DNA of 64,000 nt. It comes from Streptomyces gobiensis (GTDB taxonomy: Bacteria > Actinomycetota > Actinomycetes > Streptomycetales > Streptomycetaceae). Position numbers and translations under genes: made by a program. How positions within the stretch are numbered: the stretch's first letter is position 1; the number at the start of each line of letters is the position of its first letter. The stretch lies in the NCBI RefSeq assembly GCF_021216675.1, contig NZ_CP086120.1, forward strand, positions 2,152,501 to 2,216,500, in the 5' to 3' direction. Shown here piece after piece: positions 51,194 to 60,344 of the stretch. The notes beneath the pieces were generated by a model. The model searched no databases. It worked only from the letters and a program-made list of their open reading frames with translations, and was not told the DNA's origin.

Positions 51194-51760
51194 ATGGCAC
51201 ATGACACACCACCCCGCTGGGACCGGAAGATGCAGCAACGGCTGGCTCGCGGCGAGGCGGCGGCGCTCGGTGAACTGTACGACCGTTTCGCGTCGCTGGT
51301 GCACAGTCTTGCCTATCGAGTACTGGAGGACGAAGAAGCCGCGGATCGGATCACACGTGAGGTCTTCGGTTACGTATGGGAACATCCGGACACCTTTGAG
51401 CCCAAGGAAGGTTCGATGCGGTCCTGGATAGCGGGGCTGACGCACCGGCAGGCGGTGCAGCGGCTGCGGCGGCGGCATGGCGGTGATGACGGGCTGCCGG
51501 AGGAGATCGAGCAGCAGGTGCGGGCCGCGTCGGCCGCGGCCCGTGCGGATTACATCGTGACATCGATGCCCGCCTCACTACGGGACGCGCTGGAGCTTGC
51601 GTACATCCAGCGCCGCGACTACCGGCAGGCGGCCAGGCACCTGGGCGTTACGGAGGACGAGGCGCGGCGCCGGCTGCGGCTGGGCTTGCAGCTGCTGTCG
51701 ACGGCGACCAAGGGCGCGCTGCCACCGGCTGGGCGAGCGGGTCTCGGAGGTCAGCGGTGA
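51194..51760 (+). CDS. ECF-type RNA polymerase sigma factor
   Basis: 188 residues. Region 2 (ALGELYDRFASLVHSLAYRVLEDEEAADRITREVFGYVWEHPDTF) and region 4 (MPASLRDALELAYIQRRDYRQAARHLGVTEDEARRRLRLGLQLL) are both present. It directs RNA polymerase to a small regulon, held by the anti-sigma factor encoded immediately downstream with a GTGA overlap. Confidence 0.9.
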   Translation: MAHDTPPRWDRKMQQRLARGEAAALGELYDRFASLVHSLAYRVLEDEEAADRITREVFGYVWEHPDTFEPKEGSMRSWIAGLTHRQAVQRLRRRHGGDDGLPEEIEQQVRAASAAARADYIVTSMPASLRDALELAYIQRRDYRQAARHLGVTEDEARRRLRLGLQLLSTATKGALPPAGRAGLGGQR

Positions 51761-53079
51761 ACGACGCGCATCCCGGCCGGTTCCCGGATGACGAGGACCC
51801 AGCGCGGTCTCCCCGTATACCGCCGCCACGGGCGGCGGCCGATGACGGGCCGGCGGTCGTGGGACGCAGGGCGGTGCCACAGCCGCGCAATGGCGAAGAA
51901 CTGGTGCCAGAAGTGGTGCCAGAGTTGGGGAACGGGAAGGAGACAAAGGAGCGGGAGGAAGGGACGGAGAAGGAGGCCGAGACGGAGGTGAGCGCGTACG
52001 ACCACGGTGTACTCAAGTCGCTGCTTGGGGCTTGGGCACTGTCGGCCTGCTCGGCACGGGAGGCCGCTGTTGTCGAGGCGCATCTGACCGACTGCGCGAG
52101 CTGCGCCGAGGAGGCGCTGCGGCTTCGGGACGCGGTGGGACTGCTGCACCCCGAGGACACGCTTGATCTCAATCCGGGGTTGCGCTCCCAGGTGCTGGCC
52201 GGATGTCTGGGGAGGCGACCGCCGCGCATCCCGATACCGGAGTGGGCGACGCCGTACGACGCGGAGACCGCGCGGCTTGACGCCCTGCTGGAGGACATGG
52301 GCGACTCCGAGTGGGAGACCGCGGTACGGCTTCACTGGGCGGATGGCGAACGGTATCTGACGATGTGCGGCGTGCTCGCCCATCTCGGCTCGGTTGACGG
52401 CATAGTGGCTGTGTCACTGGGGATCGATGACCCGCTGGGCCCCGATGGGCCGCGTACCATGCTGCAGCGCACCGACGCCGCCGTCGAACACTGCCGTGTC
52501 CATCCGCCCTCTTTCGTACGGAACAAGTGGCGCACCCAGACCCGGGGCATCGTACGCACGCTGTCGTTCGCCGGGGCGGGCGCCGCCGAGCTCCCCATCG
52601 ACTTCATCGAGTTCACCATGCCGACGCGGGACGCGATGATCAGCCGCGCGTTCGCCTGCTGGATCCACGCCGATGACATCGCGACGGCGGTGGACTACCC
52701 GTATCCGCCGCCCGCTCCCGCGCATCTCAAACGCATGGTCGACCTGGCCGCCCGCAAGCTGCCCGGTACGCTCGCGGACCGTCGCCGTTCCGGCCTCGCC
52801 GCGCCGCCGCGACGGCTGACCGCCGCCGGGGCGCCGGGGCGGGCCCTGCATCTGGAGGTCGAGGGCGACGGCGGCGGTGACTGGTACATACCGCTGGACT
52901 CGCCCGCGGCGACCGCTTCCGCTCAGGACGCGGTCGCCCATGTGGCGCTTGACGGTCTGGAGTTCTGCCAGCTGGCGGCCGGTCATGTGCCGCCGCAGGA
53001 CGCGGCGGCGGGCGCCGAGGGTGATCCGGAGGCCATCCGGGATGTCCTCTCCGCGGCGGCCTCACTCTCCCGGCTCTAG
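51757..53079 (+). CDS. Zinc-finger anti-sigma factor fused to an MDMPI-like domain
   Basis: 440 residues. A charged linker (residues 1-80) precedes a zf-HC2 anti-sigma zinc finger, LLGAWALSACSAREAAVVEAHLTDCASCAEEALRLRDAVGLL (about 89-130, H-x3-C-x2-C). The rest (about 165-440) resembles the mycothiol-dependent maleylpyruvate isomerase/DinB-like fold (LDALLEDMGDSEWETAVRLHWADGERYLTMCGVLAHL). There is no membrane span, so this is a soluble, probably thiol-responsive anti-sigma factor for the upstream ECF sigma. Translation is coupled by overlap. Confidence 0.82.
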   Translation: MNDAHPGRFPDDEDPARSPRIPPPRAAADDGPAVVGRRAVPQPRNGEELVPEVVPELGNGKETKEREEGTEKEAETEVSAYDHGVLKSLLGAWALSACSAREAAVVEAHLTDCASCAEEALRLRDAVGLLHPEDTLDLNPGLRSQVLAGCLGRRPPRIPIPEWATPYDAETARLDALLEDMGDSEWETAVRLHWADGERYLTMCGVLAHLGSVDGIVAVSLGIDDPLGPDGPRTMLQRTDAAVEHCRVHPPSFVRNKWRTQTRGIVRTLSFAGAGAAELPIDFIEFTMPTRDAMISRAFACWIHADDIATAVDYPYPPPAPAHLKRMVDLAARKLPGTLADRRRSGLAAPPRRLTAAGAPGRALHLEVEGDGGGDWYIPLDSPAATASAQDAVAHVALDGLEFCQLAAGHVPPQDAAAGAEGDPEAIRDVLSAAASLSRL

Positions 53080-53081
53080 AA

Positions 53082-53163
53082 GTTCTGGCAGTTCTGACGG
53101 TCCTGGCAGTTCTGACGGCTCCCGCAGTTCTGACGGTTCTGGCAGCTCTGCCGGTTCTGACGG
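53082..53163. repeat. 18-bp imperfect tandem repeat
   Basis: About four and a half units of GTTCTGACGGTCCTGGCA with internal 9-base periodicity, placed between the anti-sigma stop (53079) and the convergent purU stop (53176). Confidence 0.85.
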
Positions 53164-53175
53164 GGCTTCGGGCTG

Positions 53176-54063
53176 CTACGCGAAGACCACTGTGCGGTGG
53201 CCGTTGAGCAGGACGCGGTGTTCGCTGTGCCATTTGACCGCACGGGCGAGGGCCTGGCACTCGACGTCCCGGCCGATGGCGACCAGCTGCTCCGGGGTGA
53301 CCCCATGGCTGACGCGCTCGACCTCCTGCTCGATGATCGGGCCCTCATCGAGGTCCGCCGTCACATAGTGGGCAGTCGCGCCGATCAGCTTCACACCACG
53401 GGCATGCGCCTGGTGGTACGGCTTGGCACCCTTGAAGCTCGGCAGGAAGGAGTGGTGGATGTTGATGATCCGCCCGGACAGGGCCTTACAGAGATCGTCG
53501 GAGAGCACCTGCATATAGCGGGCGAGTACGACCAGCTCGACGCCCTCGTCCTCGACGAGCCGCAGCAGCTTCTCCTCCGCCTCCCGCTTGTTGTCCTTCG
53601 TCACCGGGATGTGGTGGAAGGGGATGCCGAACGAGGCGGACAGCTCGGCGAAGTCGGTGTGGTTGGAGACCACGGCCACGACCTCCACCGGCAGAGCGCC
53701 GATCCGGGAGCGGAAGAGCAGATCGTTGAGGCAGTGGCCGAACTTGCTGACCATCAGCACGATGCGCATCTTCTCTTCCGCGCGGTGGATCTGCCAGTCC
53801 ATCTCGAAGGAGTCACCGACCGCGGCGAAGCTCGCTCGTAGCTTCTCCAGGGTGACCGGCGCCTCCGCGCTGAAGTGAACGCGCATAAAGAAGAGCCCGG
53901 TGTCATGATCCCCGAACTGCTGACTGTCCTCGATATTGCAGCCGGTCATAAAGAGATAACTGGAGACAGCATGCACAATGCCCTGTTTGTCCGGGCAGGA
54001 CAGCGTGAGGACGTACTGGTCAGGAACGTACTGGTCAGGGGTGACGGCAGGCGACGAGCTCAT
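53176..54063 (-). CDS. purU: Formyltetrahydrofolate deformylase
   Basis: 295 residues. An N-terminal ACT domain (YVLTLSCPDKQGIVHAVSSYLF ... FFMRVHF, about 18-63) is followed by the formyltransferase-fold domain with KFGHCLNDLL, RYMQVLSDDLC, the catalytic NIHHSFLPSFKGAKPYHQAHARGVK and TADLDEGPIIEQEVERV. It hydrolyses 10-formyl-THF to formate and THF. Start is ATG 54063 or the in-frame ATG 54069; neither has a strong ribosome site. The next upstream gene is probably in the same transcript. Confidence 0.93.
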   Translation of the reverse strand: MSSSPAVTPDQYVPDQYVLTLSCPDKQGIVHAVSSYLFMTGCNIEDSQQFGDHDTGLFFMRVHFSAEAPVTLEKLRASFAAVGDSFEMDWQIHRAEEKMRIVLMVSKFGHCLNDLLFRSRIGALPVEVVAVVSNHTDFAELSASFGIPFHHIPVTKDNKREAEEKLLRLVEDEGVELVVLARYMQVLSDDLCKALSGRIINIHHSFLPSFKGAKPYHQAHARGVKLIGATAHYVTADLDEGPIIEQEVERVSHGVTPEQLVAIGRDVECQALARAVKWHSEHRVLLNGHRTVVFA

Positions 54064-54094
54064 GGTCATAAGGGTGGCACATCGGCGGGGGCGG

Positions 54095-54595
54095 TCAGGC
54101 GGCTCGCAGCATGATGGCGAGCACATCGAGCGAGCGCGGCGGCTCATCGGGGTCGTCGCCGTCGTTCGCCGCGAGCTGGAGATGCGCCTCACGGCTGGCC
54201 CGTACGGCATCGGGCCAGCCCTGGTGCTCCAGATACGAGGCGACCGGGGCGTCCGCGCCGACCTGGTGCACGATGCGCAGCACCCGCAGCACCGCGGCAT
54301 CGACCAGCGCGGCCTCCTGGGCATCGCGGAAGATCGTGCCCACGTATTTCTCGGCGGACCAGTTGTCCAGCCAGGTGTCCTCGACCAGTCGGTAGACGGC
54401 GTCCGTGACGTCGCCATACTCTGGGCGGCCCGCCAGCCAGCACTGCTGCTGGAAGGCGGGATCGGAAAGCATGTGCAGCGCGGAGCGCACATTGCTGCGC
54501 CAGCGCCACCACGGCATGTCATTGAGCGGCATGCCGCCCATGGTGGTGGACCGACGGCCGGGACGGGAAGAGTTCTCCGGAGCTTGCACGGTCAT
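54095..54595 (-). CDS. Conserved hypothetical protein upstream of purU
   Basis: 166 residues from ATG 54595 (GGGGAA upstream). Features: PWWRWRSNVRSALHMLSDPAFQQQCWLAGRPEYGDVTDAVYRLVEDTWLDNWSAEKYVGTIFRD and a conserved-looking C-terminal half. Soluble and acidic, no motif recognised. It lies 31 bases before purU in the same direction, an arrangement likely conserved in streptomycetes. Confidence 0.7.
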   Translation of the reverse strand: MTVQAPENSSRPGRRSTTMGGMPLNDMPWWRWRSNVRSALHMLSDPAFQQQCWLAGRPEYGDVTDAVYRLVEDTWLDNWSAEKYVGTIFRDAQEAALVDAAVLRVLRIVHQVGADAPVASYLEHQGWPDAVRASREAHLQLAANDGDDPDEPPRSLDVLAIMLRAA

Positions 54596-54712
54596 CGATC
54601 GTACGTTCCCCGTCAATACGTGCGCCTTGACCCCCGCAGTTCACCTTGTCGTCACTTTGCGTTCGAGGTGCAGCACTCGTGTGTTACTAGCGAAGCGGCA
54701 AGGTGCTTGGAC

Positions 54713-56038
54713 ATGACCGCATGGCGACGCTTCCGCCTCTGTCCGACCACTACCGCTTTTGTCGCCTCTGCGCTCTGTACGTCGCTGCTGCTCAGCGGCT
54801 GCGGAGCACTGCCGGGGGGCAGCAAGGCCGACAAGGGCCCCATCACCGTGATGACCTGGGCACCGGTGAAGACCAAGGCGACCAATATGCCGGGAATGCC
54901 TGCTTTGGCGCAGGCATATGCACGCTGGGTCAACGCCAAGGGCGGCATCAACGGCCGCGAGCTGAAGGTCATCACCTGCAATGAGGGCAACGACAGCGTA
55001 CGCGCCGCGCAGTGCGCCAGACGCGCCCGTGATGAGGGTGCGGTCGCGGTGGTCGGCTCGTACAGCCAGCACGGCCGCATCTTCATGCCCTCGCTGGAGA
55101 GCGACGGCATCCCGTACATCGGTGGTTTCGGGGTCACCGAGGAGGAGTTCACCAGCCCGCTCTCCTATCCCGTCAACGGCGGTAAGGCCGCGCTGCTGGC
55201 CGGCAGCGGGCGGCAGCTGGCCGAGACCTGTGAGCAGATCTCACTGGTCCGTCCCGACACCATCGCCGGGGATGAGTTGCCGGGACTGTTCAACGCCGGT
55301 CTGGCGGCGGGCAAGCACAAGCCCGCCACGGATATCCGGGCCCCGGAGGACTCCGCCAGCTACGGCAGGGAAGCCGAGCTCGCACTGCGGGGCGCGGGGG
55401 TGGGCCGCGAACAGGGGGACGAACAGGGGGACGGGGTGGCGACGCTCAGCGGCGACGCGGAGGGCTCATGTGTCACGGCGGCACTGGGCGGGCGCACCGG
55501 CACATTCCTCGACTCCTTCTGGCGAGTGCAGAAGGAGGGCCCACCGGTGAGCATCGCCTCGGTACTGGGCAGTGTGCAGCAGTCGCTCATCAACCGCACC
55601 GGCGGTAAGAAGGGCCCGCTGGAGGGCGCGTATGTGACCGGCTGGTACCCGGCCAGTCAGGAGCCGGTCTGGGACCAGCTGAGGGAGGTCGTACGCGAAC
55701 ATGCCTTCACCGACAACCGTATCGATACCTCCGACCCCGGCGTTCAGACCACCTGGGTTGCCTATACGGTGCTGACCTCCGTCCTGGAGTCCCTGGGGGA
55801 CCGGACGATCACCGGCCGCACCATCAAGAGGGCGCTGGACACCGGTGAGGCGATCAGCACCGGAGGCATCACCCCGGACCTGAGCTGGCGCTACGACAGC
55901 CTGCTCGGGACGCTCTCCTATCCGCGGATCGTCAACGCCATGGTGAACTTCCAGCGGGTGGAGAACGGTCAGCTGACCACCACGCGCCGGGAGGCGGTGG
56001 ATATCGCGCCGACGCTGGAGCAGGTGCGTTCGGGCTGA
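54713..56038 (+). CDS. ABC-type branched-chain amino acid substrate-binding lipoprotein
   Basis: 441 residues. Signal peptide with lipobox LLLSGC (Cys30). The mature part follows the Leu/Ile/Val-binding (periplasmic binding type I) pattern: ITVMTWAPVKTKATNMPGMPALAQAYARWVNAKGGINGRELKVITC, AVAVVGSYSQHGRIFMPSLESDGIPYIGG. The long upstream open frame is spurious. No permease or ATPase genes are adjacent, so it is an orphan receptor or sensor rather than part of a complete transporter here. Confidence 0.85.
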   Translation: MTAWRRFRLCPTTTAFVASALCTSLLLSGCGALPGGSKADKGPITVMTWAPVKTKATNMPGMPALAQAYARWVNAKGGINGRELKVITCNEGNDSVRAAQCARRARDEGAVAVVGSYSQHGRIFMPSLESDGIPYIGGFGVTEEEFTSPLSYPVNGGKAALLAGSGRQLAETCEQISLVRPDTIAGDELPGLFNAGLAAGKHKPATDIRAPEDSASYGREAELALRGAGVGREQGDEQGDGVATLSGDAEGSCVTAALGGRTGTFLDSFWRVQKEGPPVSIASVLGSVQQSLINRTGGKKGPLEGAYVTGWYPASQEPVWDQLREVVREHAFTDNRIDTSDPGVQTTWVAYTVLTSVLESLGDRTITGRTIKRALDTGEAISTGGITPDLSWRYDSLLGTLSYPRIVNAMVNFQRVENGQLTTTRREAVDIAPTLEQVRSG

Positions 56039-56048
56039 GGCGCCGCCC

Positions 56049-57461
56049 CTAGAGCTGAGTCGGCTGGCGCTCGGTCAGGTCGTAGGTGCGGGCGATCGGA
56101 TTCCACAGCCTGGCCGCCTGCTGCTTGGCCGCGGTCGCCACACCGCTGGCCCGGTTGCCCCTGGCGTGCTGACCGGTCGTACGGGCCTGCCCCTTGGGGC
56201 AGCCCTTCTTGCCCGCGACCTGACCGGCCCAGGCGGCGTAGTGGTGATCGGCGGCGGCCGACGCCTTCCACGCCTTGGTGAGCTCGGCCGACAGCCGCTC
56301 ATGGTTGGGCAGTTGGTCGATGCTCAGCTCATTCAGCCGGGTCACCAGAGCATTGCGCTGATCGGCCGCGTCCCGTAGATCCGCGGCCGCCTTGCCGAGC
56401 TTCTCGCACTTCTTGATGTTCTCGACGGAGCGGATGACCGCGTCGCGGCTGTTGTTGCTGCTGGCCAGCAGCTTGTCCAGCTCCTTGGCCTGCTCCTCGA
56501 CCGGATCGGTCGCGGGCTGCGTCTCCTTGACCTCTGCCGCGGACGCGTTGGCCTGGTTGCGCTGCTGCTCGTCCTTCTTGTCGTCGTCGCCACCGCCGCC
56601 GAGTGCGGCACCGCCGAGCATTCCGCCGCCGATGAGAACGGCGACAGCAATCGCGCCCAGCACGACCGGAGACGGCTTGCGCTTGCCATCCTCATGGCTG
56701 CCGCCATGACCGCTGTACGGGGCGTCGTACGGGCCCTGGTACGGCTGCCGGCGTTCCTGTGCGGCAGCGGCCTGGTTGAAGACCGGCAACTGCTGGGTGG
56801 CGGCGGGTGAGTGGGCTTCGGGCCCGGGCTCGGGCTTCGGTTCGGGCCGGAAGAGGTTGTCGAACTCCGTGGGTGGCTGCCGGTCTCCGGGCGCGCCAGG
56901 ACGGATGCCGTAGGGCGCCCCGGGCGGGGGCGGGGGCACCGGCGACGGCTGCTGCTGCCCGGTGGGCGCCTCGGGCGGCAGGGGGTTCCGCAGCAGCTGT
57001 GTGGACTCGGCGTCGGCGGCGCCGAAGGGCGGCATGAACTGGGTGGCGTCTTCGTTCGGCGCCGCCGGGGGGTGGCCCCAGGGCTGGGTGCCGGGCGCGG
57101 GCGGCAGGCCGCCCTGCGGTGGGAGGCTTGGGGGTGGCGAACCTTGGGGTGGCAGGCCTTGGGGTGGCAGGAGCTGGGTCTCGTCAGCCGGGCCCTGCGG
57201 GGCCGCCTGGGGCGGCAGGGGTGGGGCGGGCATGGGTGGCGGGGCCGCGGGGGGCGGCGGGAGCTGCTGGGGCGGTGGGGGCGGCGCTGCGGCCGGGGGG
57301 TGGGGTGTCGCGTCGGCGGGGCCCCAGGGCTGGCCCCACGGCTGGCCCTGATCCGGGGTGACCTGCTGCGGCTCGCTCTGGCCGGGGATCCACGGCTCAC
57401 CGTTCGAAGGCAGTACCACGCCTTCGCGTGGCTCGTCGCCCTGTCGGCTGTGCGTCGTCAC
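56049..57461 (-). CDS. Proline-rich single-span membrane protein
   Basis: 470 residues. The first 265 are a cytoplasmic Pro/Gln/Ala-rich disordered region, then a basic patch (KRKPSP), one membrane span (VVLGAIAVAVLIGGGMLGGAALGGGG, about 266-291), and an extracellular helical domain (about 320-470) with Cys pairs in KKCEKLG and KKGCPKG. No catalytic motif. It could be a cell-envelope or sporulation-associated scaffold; function not recognised. Confidence 0.75.
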   Translation of the reverse strand: MTTHSRQGDEPREGVVLPSNGEPWIPGQSEPQQVTPDQGQPWGQPWGPADATPHPPAAAPPPPPQQLPPPPAAPPPMPAPPLPPQAAPQGPADETQLLPPQGLPPQGSPPPSLPPQGGLPPAPGTQPWGHPPAAPNEDATQFMPPFGAADAESTQLLRNPLPPEAPTGQQQPSPVPPPPPGAPYGIRPGAPGDRQPPTEFDNLFRPEPKPEPGPEAHSPAATQQLPVFNQAAAAQERRQPYQGPYDAPYSGHGGSHEDGKRKPSPVVLGAIAVAVLIGGGMLGGAALGGGGDDDKKDEQQRNQANASAAEVKETQPATDPVEEQAKELDKLLASSNNSRDAVIRSVENIKKCEKLGKAAADLRDAADQRNALVTRLNELSIDQLPNHERLSAELTKAWKASAAADHHYAAWAGQVAGKKGCPKGQARTTGQHARGNRASGVATAAKQQAARLWNPIARTYDLTERQPTQL

Positions 57462-57619
57462 CGGGACTCCTCGTTAATCTGGCCAACCAGAATCGTCGGC
57501 TCACGCTACCGGGTCCCGGGCACGCCCCACCACGTCGTCCCCCCACCGGGCCTCCGCCGGGGCGGCCTTCCCCGGTTCCGCCCCCTTCCCGGCTGCGCCG
57601 GTACGCGGCTGCGGGGGTG

Positions 57620-57830
57620 CCGTGGGTGGGTTCCCCAATTCCCGCCCCTTCCCGGAAACCGGGGCTTCGCCCCGGGGCCCCTGGGGTTGGCCAGTGCGGG
57701 ACGGTGGCCGGTGTTGTGCCCACCCGTTCCGCCCCTCGGGCGGACCGAGTGCCCACAACAAGACGGGGGTCTGGGGGCGGAGCCCCCAGTTTCGGGAAGG
57801 GGCGGGTATTGGGGAAAATCCAGCCCGCCA
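57620..57830. repeat. Dispersed palindromic intergenic repeat, copy 6
   Basis: CGCCCCTTCCCGGAAACCGGGGCTTCGCCCCGGGG, then GTGTTGTGCCCACCCGTTCCGCC ... GGCGGACCGAGTGCCCACAACA and a closing CTGGGGGCGGAGCCCCCAG hairpin with CGGGAAGGGGCGGG. It fills the gap 57462-57834; nothing else is seen there. Confidence 0.72.
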
Positions 57831-57834
57831 CGGC

Positions 57835-59226
57835 CTACGCTGCGGTGCCCAGTTCCAGGCGGGCTGTGAACTCGCGGACCATGGGCTCCTGCGCGTACGG
57901 CTCAAGGCGGTGCCGGAAGTCCGCCAGGTACTCCCGGCCGCGCTCCGACCGCAGGCCGCCCAGCAGTTGGACCGCCTTGGTGCCCGTATGGCAGGCCTGG
58001 TCGACCTCACGCTGCTGTACCTGCGCGCCCGCCAGCAGCAGCAGCCCGATCGCACGGCGCCGGGCGCGTCCCTCCGGGTGGCCGTCGAGGGCTTCCTCCG
58101 CCCGTCGTCGGCAGGGGCCGGGCTGGGCCAGGTCCCGGTGGCAGTGGGCGAGTTCATCGGCGAGATACGCCCCGTCGAAGTGCGCGATCCACGCCGGGTC
58201 GTCGCCCGCGTCGGTCACCGGCTGGGCCCGTTCGAACGCGGTCAGCGCCCGCCCGGCAGCGAGATGGCAGGTGCGGGCGTCACCGAGCAGCGCGTGCCCC
58301 CGGGCCTCGGCGGCGTGGAACATCGCCTCGACGCGCGGCGTGACATGCCCTCGGGCGCCCTCCTGCGCGGCCCGCGCCAACTGGGCGATCTCGCGTGGGT
58401 TGCCGAGCGATGCGGCGAGGTGGCTCATGCTCGCGGCCAGCACATAGCCGCCGTAGGCCCGGTCACCGGCCGCCTGGGACAGCCGGAGAGCCTGGATGTA
58501 GTACCGCTGGGCGAGCCCCGGCTGGCCCGTGTCGACGGCCATATACCCGGCCAGCTCGGTGAGCCGGGCGACGGCGGCGAAGAGCTCACGGCCGACGGAT
58601 TCCCGGTAGGAGCCCGCGAGCAGCCCGGAGACGACGCTGTTGAGGTAGTGCACGACAACCGGCCGGACATGGCCGCTGCCGAAGCGGTGGTCCAGCTCGG
58701 CGAGGGCGGTGGTGGTGGCCCGCACGGCCGCCACATCGGCGGCCCCCACCCGGGCGCCCGCGGTCCGGGCGACCTGCGTATCCGGGGCGCTGATCAGCCA
58801 GTCGCGGCTCGGTTCGACCAGCGCGGAGGCGGCGACCGAGCGGCCGGTGAGGAACTCCCGGCGGCCGACGTCGCTGCGCCACAGCTCGCAGACCTGCTCC
58901 ACCGCGCCCAGCACGGTCGGCGCGAACTGCAGGCCGACCCCGGCGGCGAGGTTCTTGCCGTTGGCCATACCGATCTCGTCAATGGTGACGGTGCGGCCGA
59001 GTTTGCGGCCCAGCGCCTCGGCGATGATGGCCGGTGCCCGGCCGCGTGGTTGCTGGCCGCGTAGCCAGCGGGCGACCGAGGTCTTGTCGTAACGGAGGTC
59101 GAGTCCGTGCTCCGCGCCACACATATTGACCCGGCGCGCCAGCCCGGCGTTGGAGCAGGCGGCTTCCTGAATGAGTGCTTGCAGCCGTTCATTCGGCTGA
59201 CGGGCTACGAGCGGCCTGGCGGCCAT
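57835..59226 (-). CDS. NsdA-like TPR transcriptional regulator
   Basis: 463 residues from ATG 59226, which has AAGGGGGG upstream. An N-terminal helix-turn-helix-like part (NERLQALIQEAACSNAGLARRVN ... DKTSVARWLRGQQPRGRAPAIIAEALGRKLGR, about 12-80) is followed by helical TPR-type repeats to the end. This is the layout of the Streptomyces regulators typified by NsdA, which restrain antibiotic production and sporulation; it could equally be a paralogue. Divergent from the primase-like gene. Confidence 0.75.
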   Translation of the reverse strand: MAARPLVARQPNERLQALIQEAACSNAGLARRVNMCGAEHGLDLRYDKTSVARWLRGQQPRGRAPAIIAEALGRKLGRTVTIDEIGMANGKNLAAGVGLQFAPTVLGAVEQVCELWRSDVGRREFLTGRSVAASALVEPSRDWLISAPDTQVARTAGARVGAADVAAVRATTTALAELDHRFGSGHVRPVVVHYLNSVVSGLLAGSYRESVGRELFAAVARLTELAGYMAVDTGQPGLAQRYYIQALRLSQAAGDRAYGGYVLAASMSHLAASLGNPREIAQLARAAQEGARGHVTPRVEAMFHAAEARGHALLGDARTCHLAAGRALTAFERAQPVTDAGDDPAWIAHFDGAYLADELAHCHRDLAQPGPCRRRAEEALDGHPEGRARRRAIGLLLLAGAQVQQREVDQACHTGTKAVQLLGGLRSERGREYLADFRHRLEPYAQEPMVREFTARLELGTAA

Positions 59227-59557
59227 GGCGGTCCCCCCTTGTGCGCTGATGGGTGTGCTGATGGCTGGATTGCGTTGCCTGCGAAGATCACTGCCCAGCG
59301 CATATGCCAAGAATTCCGGCACCGCACCGCAGATGTGACTACCCACCCAAGAGCGCCCCCCTGGCACGCGCCCCCGGACCTGCATCTGTGCGCCCTCTGG
59401 TCACCCGGTCGCACCCCCTGTGCGACACCGCGTCAGGACGGCCCTCTTGACGGTTTCGCGAGTTCGTGAGGGGCCTTTTCCGGGCCCCCCAGGTGGCGGA
59501 ACGTTGCGCCCCGGCGAAGTTCAGACCCGGCCGTAACCCTTGGTCACCAGCGAAGTT
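59227..59557. other. Divergent intergenic region, no gene seen
   Basis: 331 bases between the TPR regulator and the primase-like gene, somewhat AT-richer near 59260-59330. Promoters for both genes are expected; I see no clear palindrome and no catabolic-type operator. Confidence 0.5.
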
Positions 59558-60250
59558 GTGAAGTGCGTGGAAGAGACCATCGGAGTCACCTCAGGAGTCA
59601 CGACAACCCCCCAGATCCCACAGCAGCGCGGCGAGCCGCTGCTCGACCACGCCGTCCGCTACGCGAAAGAGCGGCACTGGGATGTGTTCCCGGGCACTTG
59701 GCTGGAGGCGATCGACGGAGTGCCCCGATGCACCTGCGGCGCCGCCGACTGCCCCGCGCCCGGAGCACACCCCATTGATACGGACTGGCCCGCGCAGGCG
59801 ACGGGCAGTGCGACGGCGGCGCGCCGGATGTGGGACAAGCAGCCGTCCGCCTCGGTACTGCTGCCGACCGGGCGGACGTTCGACGCCATTGATGTCCCGG
59901 ACATCGCGGGGTGCCTGGCGCTGGCCCGGATGGAGCGGATGGAGCTGCCGCTGGGTCCGATCACCTGCACCCCGGATGGCCGGATGCTCTTCTTCGTACT
60001 GCCGGGCGCCGCGGCGAAGGTGCCCGACATGGTGCGGAGGCTGGGCTGGTCCCCGGGCGCGATCGATCTGACGACGCGGGGCGAGGGCGACTGGGTCGCG
60101 GCGCCCCCGACCCGGCTTGGGCTACGCGGCTCGGTGCAGTGGGCACGGCAGCCGACCCCGGCCAACCGCTGGCTGCCGGACGCGGAAGAGCTCATCCCAC
60201 AGCTGGCGTACGCCTGCGGCCGGGAGGCCGCGGTGGCCCGGGGACGCTGA
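59558..60250 (+). CDS. Bifunctional primase/polymerase (prim-pol) domain protein
   Basis: About 230 residues. LLDHAVRYAKERHWDVFPGTWLE opens the prim-pol-like fold, CTCGAADCPAPGAHP (about 58-72) carries the cysteine/histidine group, and SVLLPTGRTFDAIDVP supplies the acidic site region. In Streptomyces chromosomes these stand-alone proteins lack the helicase part found in plasmid versions, and activity is unproven. The start is uncertain: GTG 59558, GTG 59567 or TTG 59540. Confidence 0.72.
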   Translation: MKCVEETIGVTSGVTTTPQIPQQRGEPLLDHAVRYAKERHWDVFPGTWLEAIDGVPRCTCGAADCPAPGAHPIDTDWPAQATGSATAARRMWDKQPSASVLLPTGRTFDAIDVPDIAGCLALARMERMELPLGPITCTPDGRMLFFVLPGAAAKVPDMVRRLGWSPGAIDLTTRGEGDWVAAPPTRLGLRGSVQWARQPTPANRWLPDAEELIPQLAYACGREAAVARGR

Positions 60251-60344
60251 GCCACCAGCGCCGTCAGCCGGTTGGCCCTGGTCGTATCGTAGTCACGGAC
60301 GGGGGCCGGACCAGCCCCCGCGCGGACGGCGAAGGGCGGCACCG

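Noticed and set aside
53978..54712. Upstream extension of the substrate-binding lipoprotein frame
   Set aside because: The signal peptide and lipobox begin at ATG 54713; the extension is antisense to the 54095-54595 gene and part of purU.
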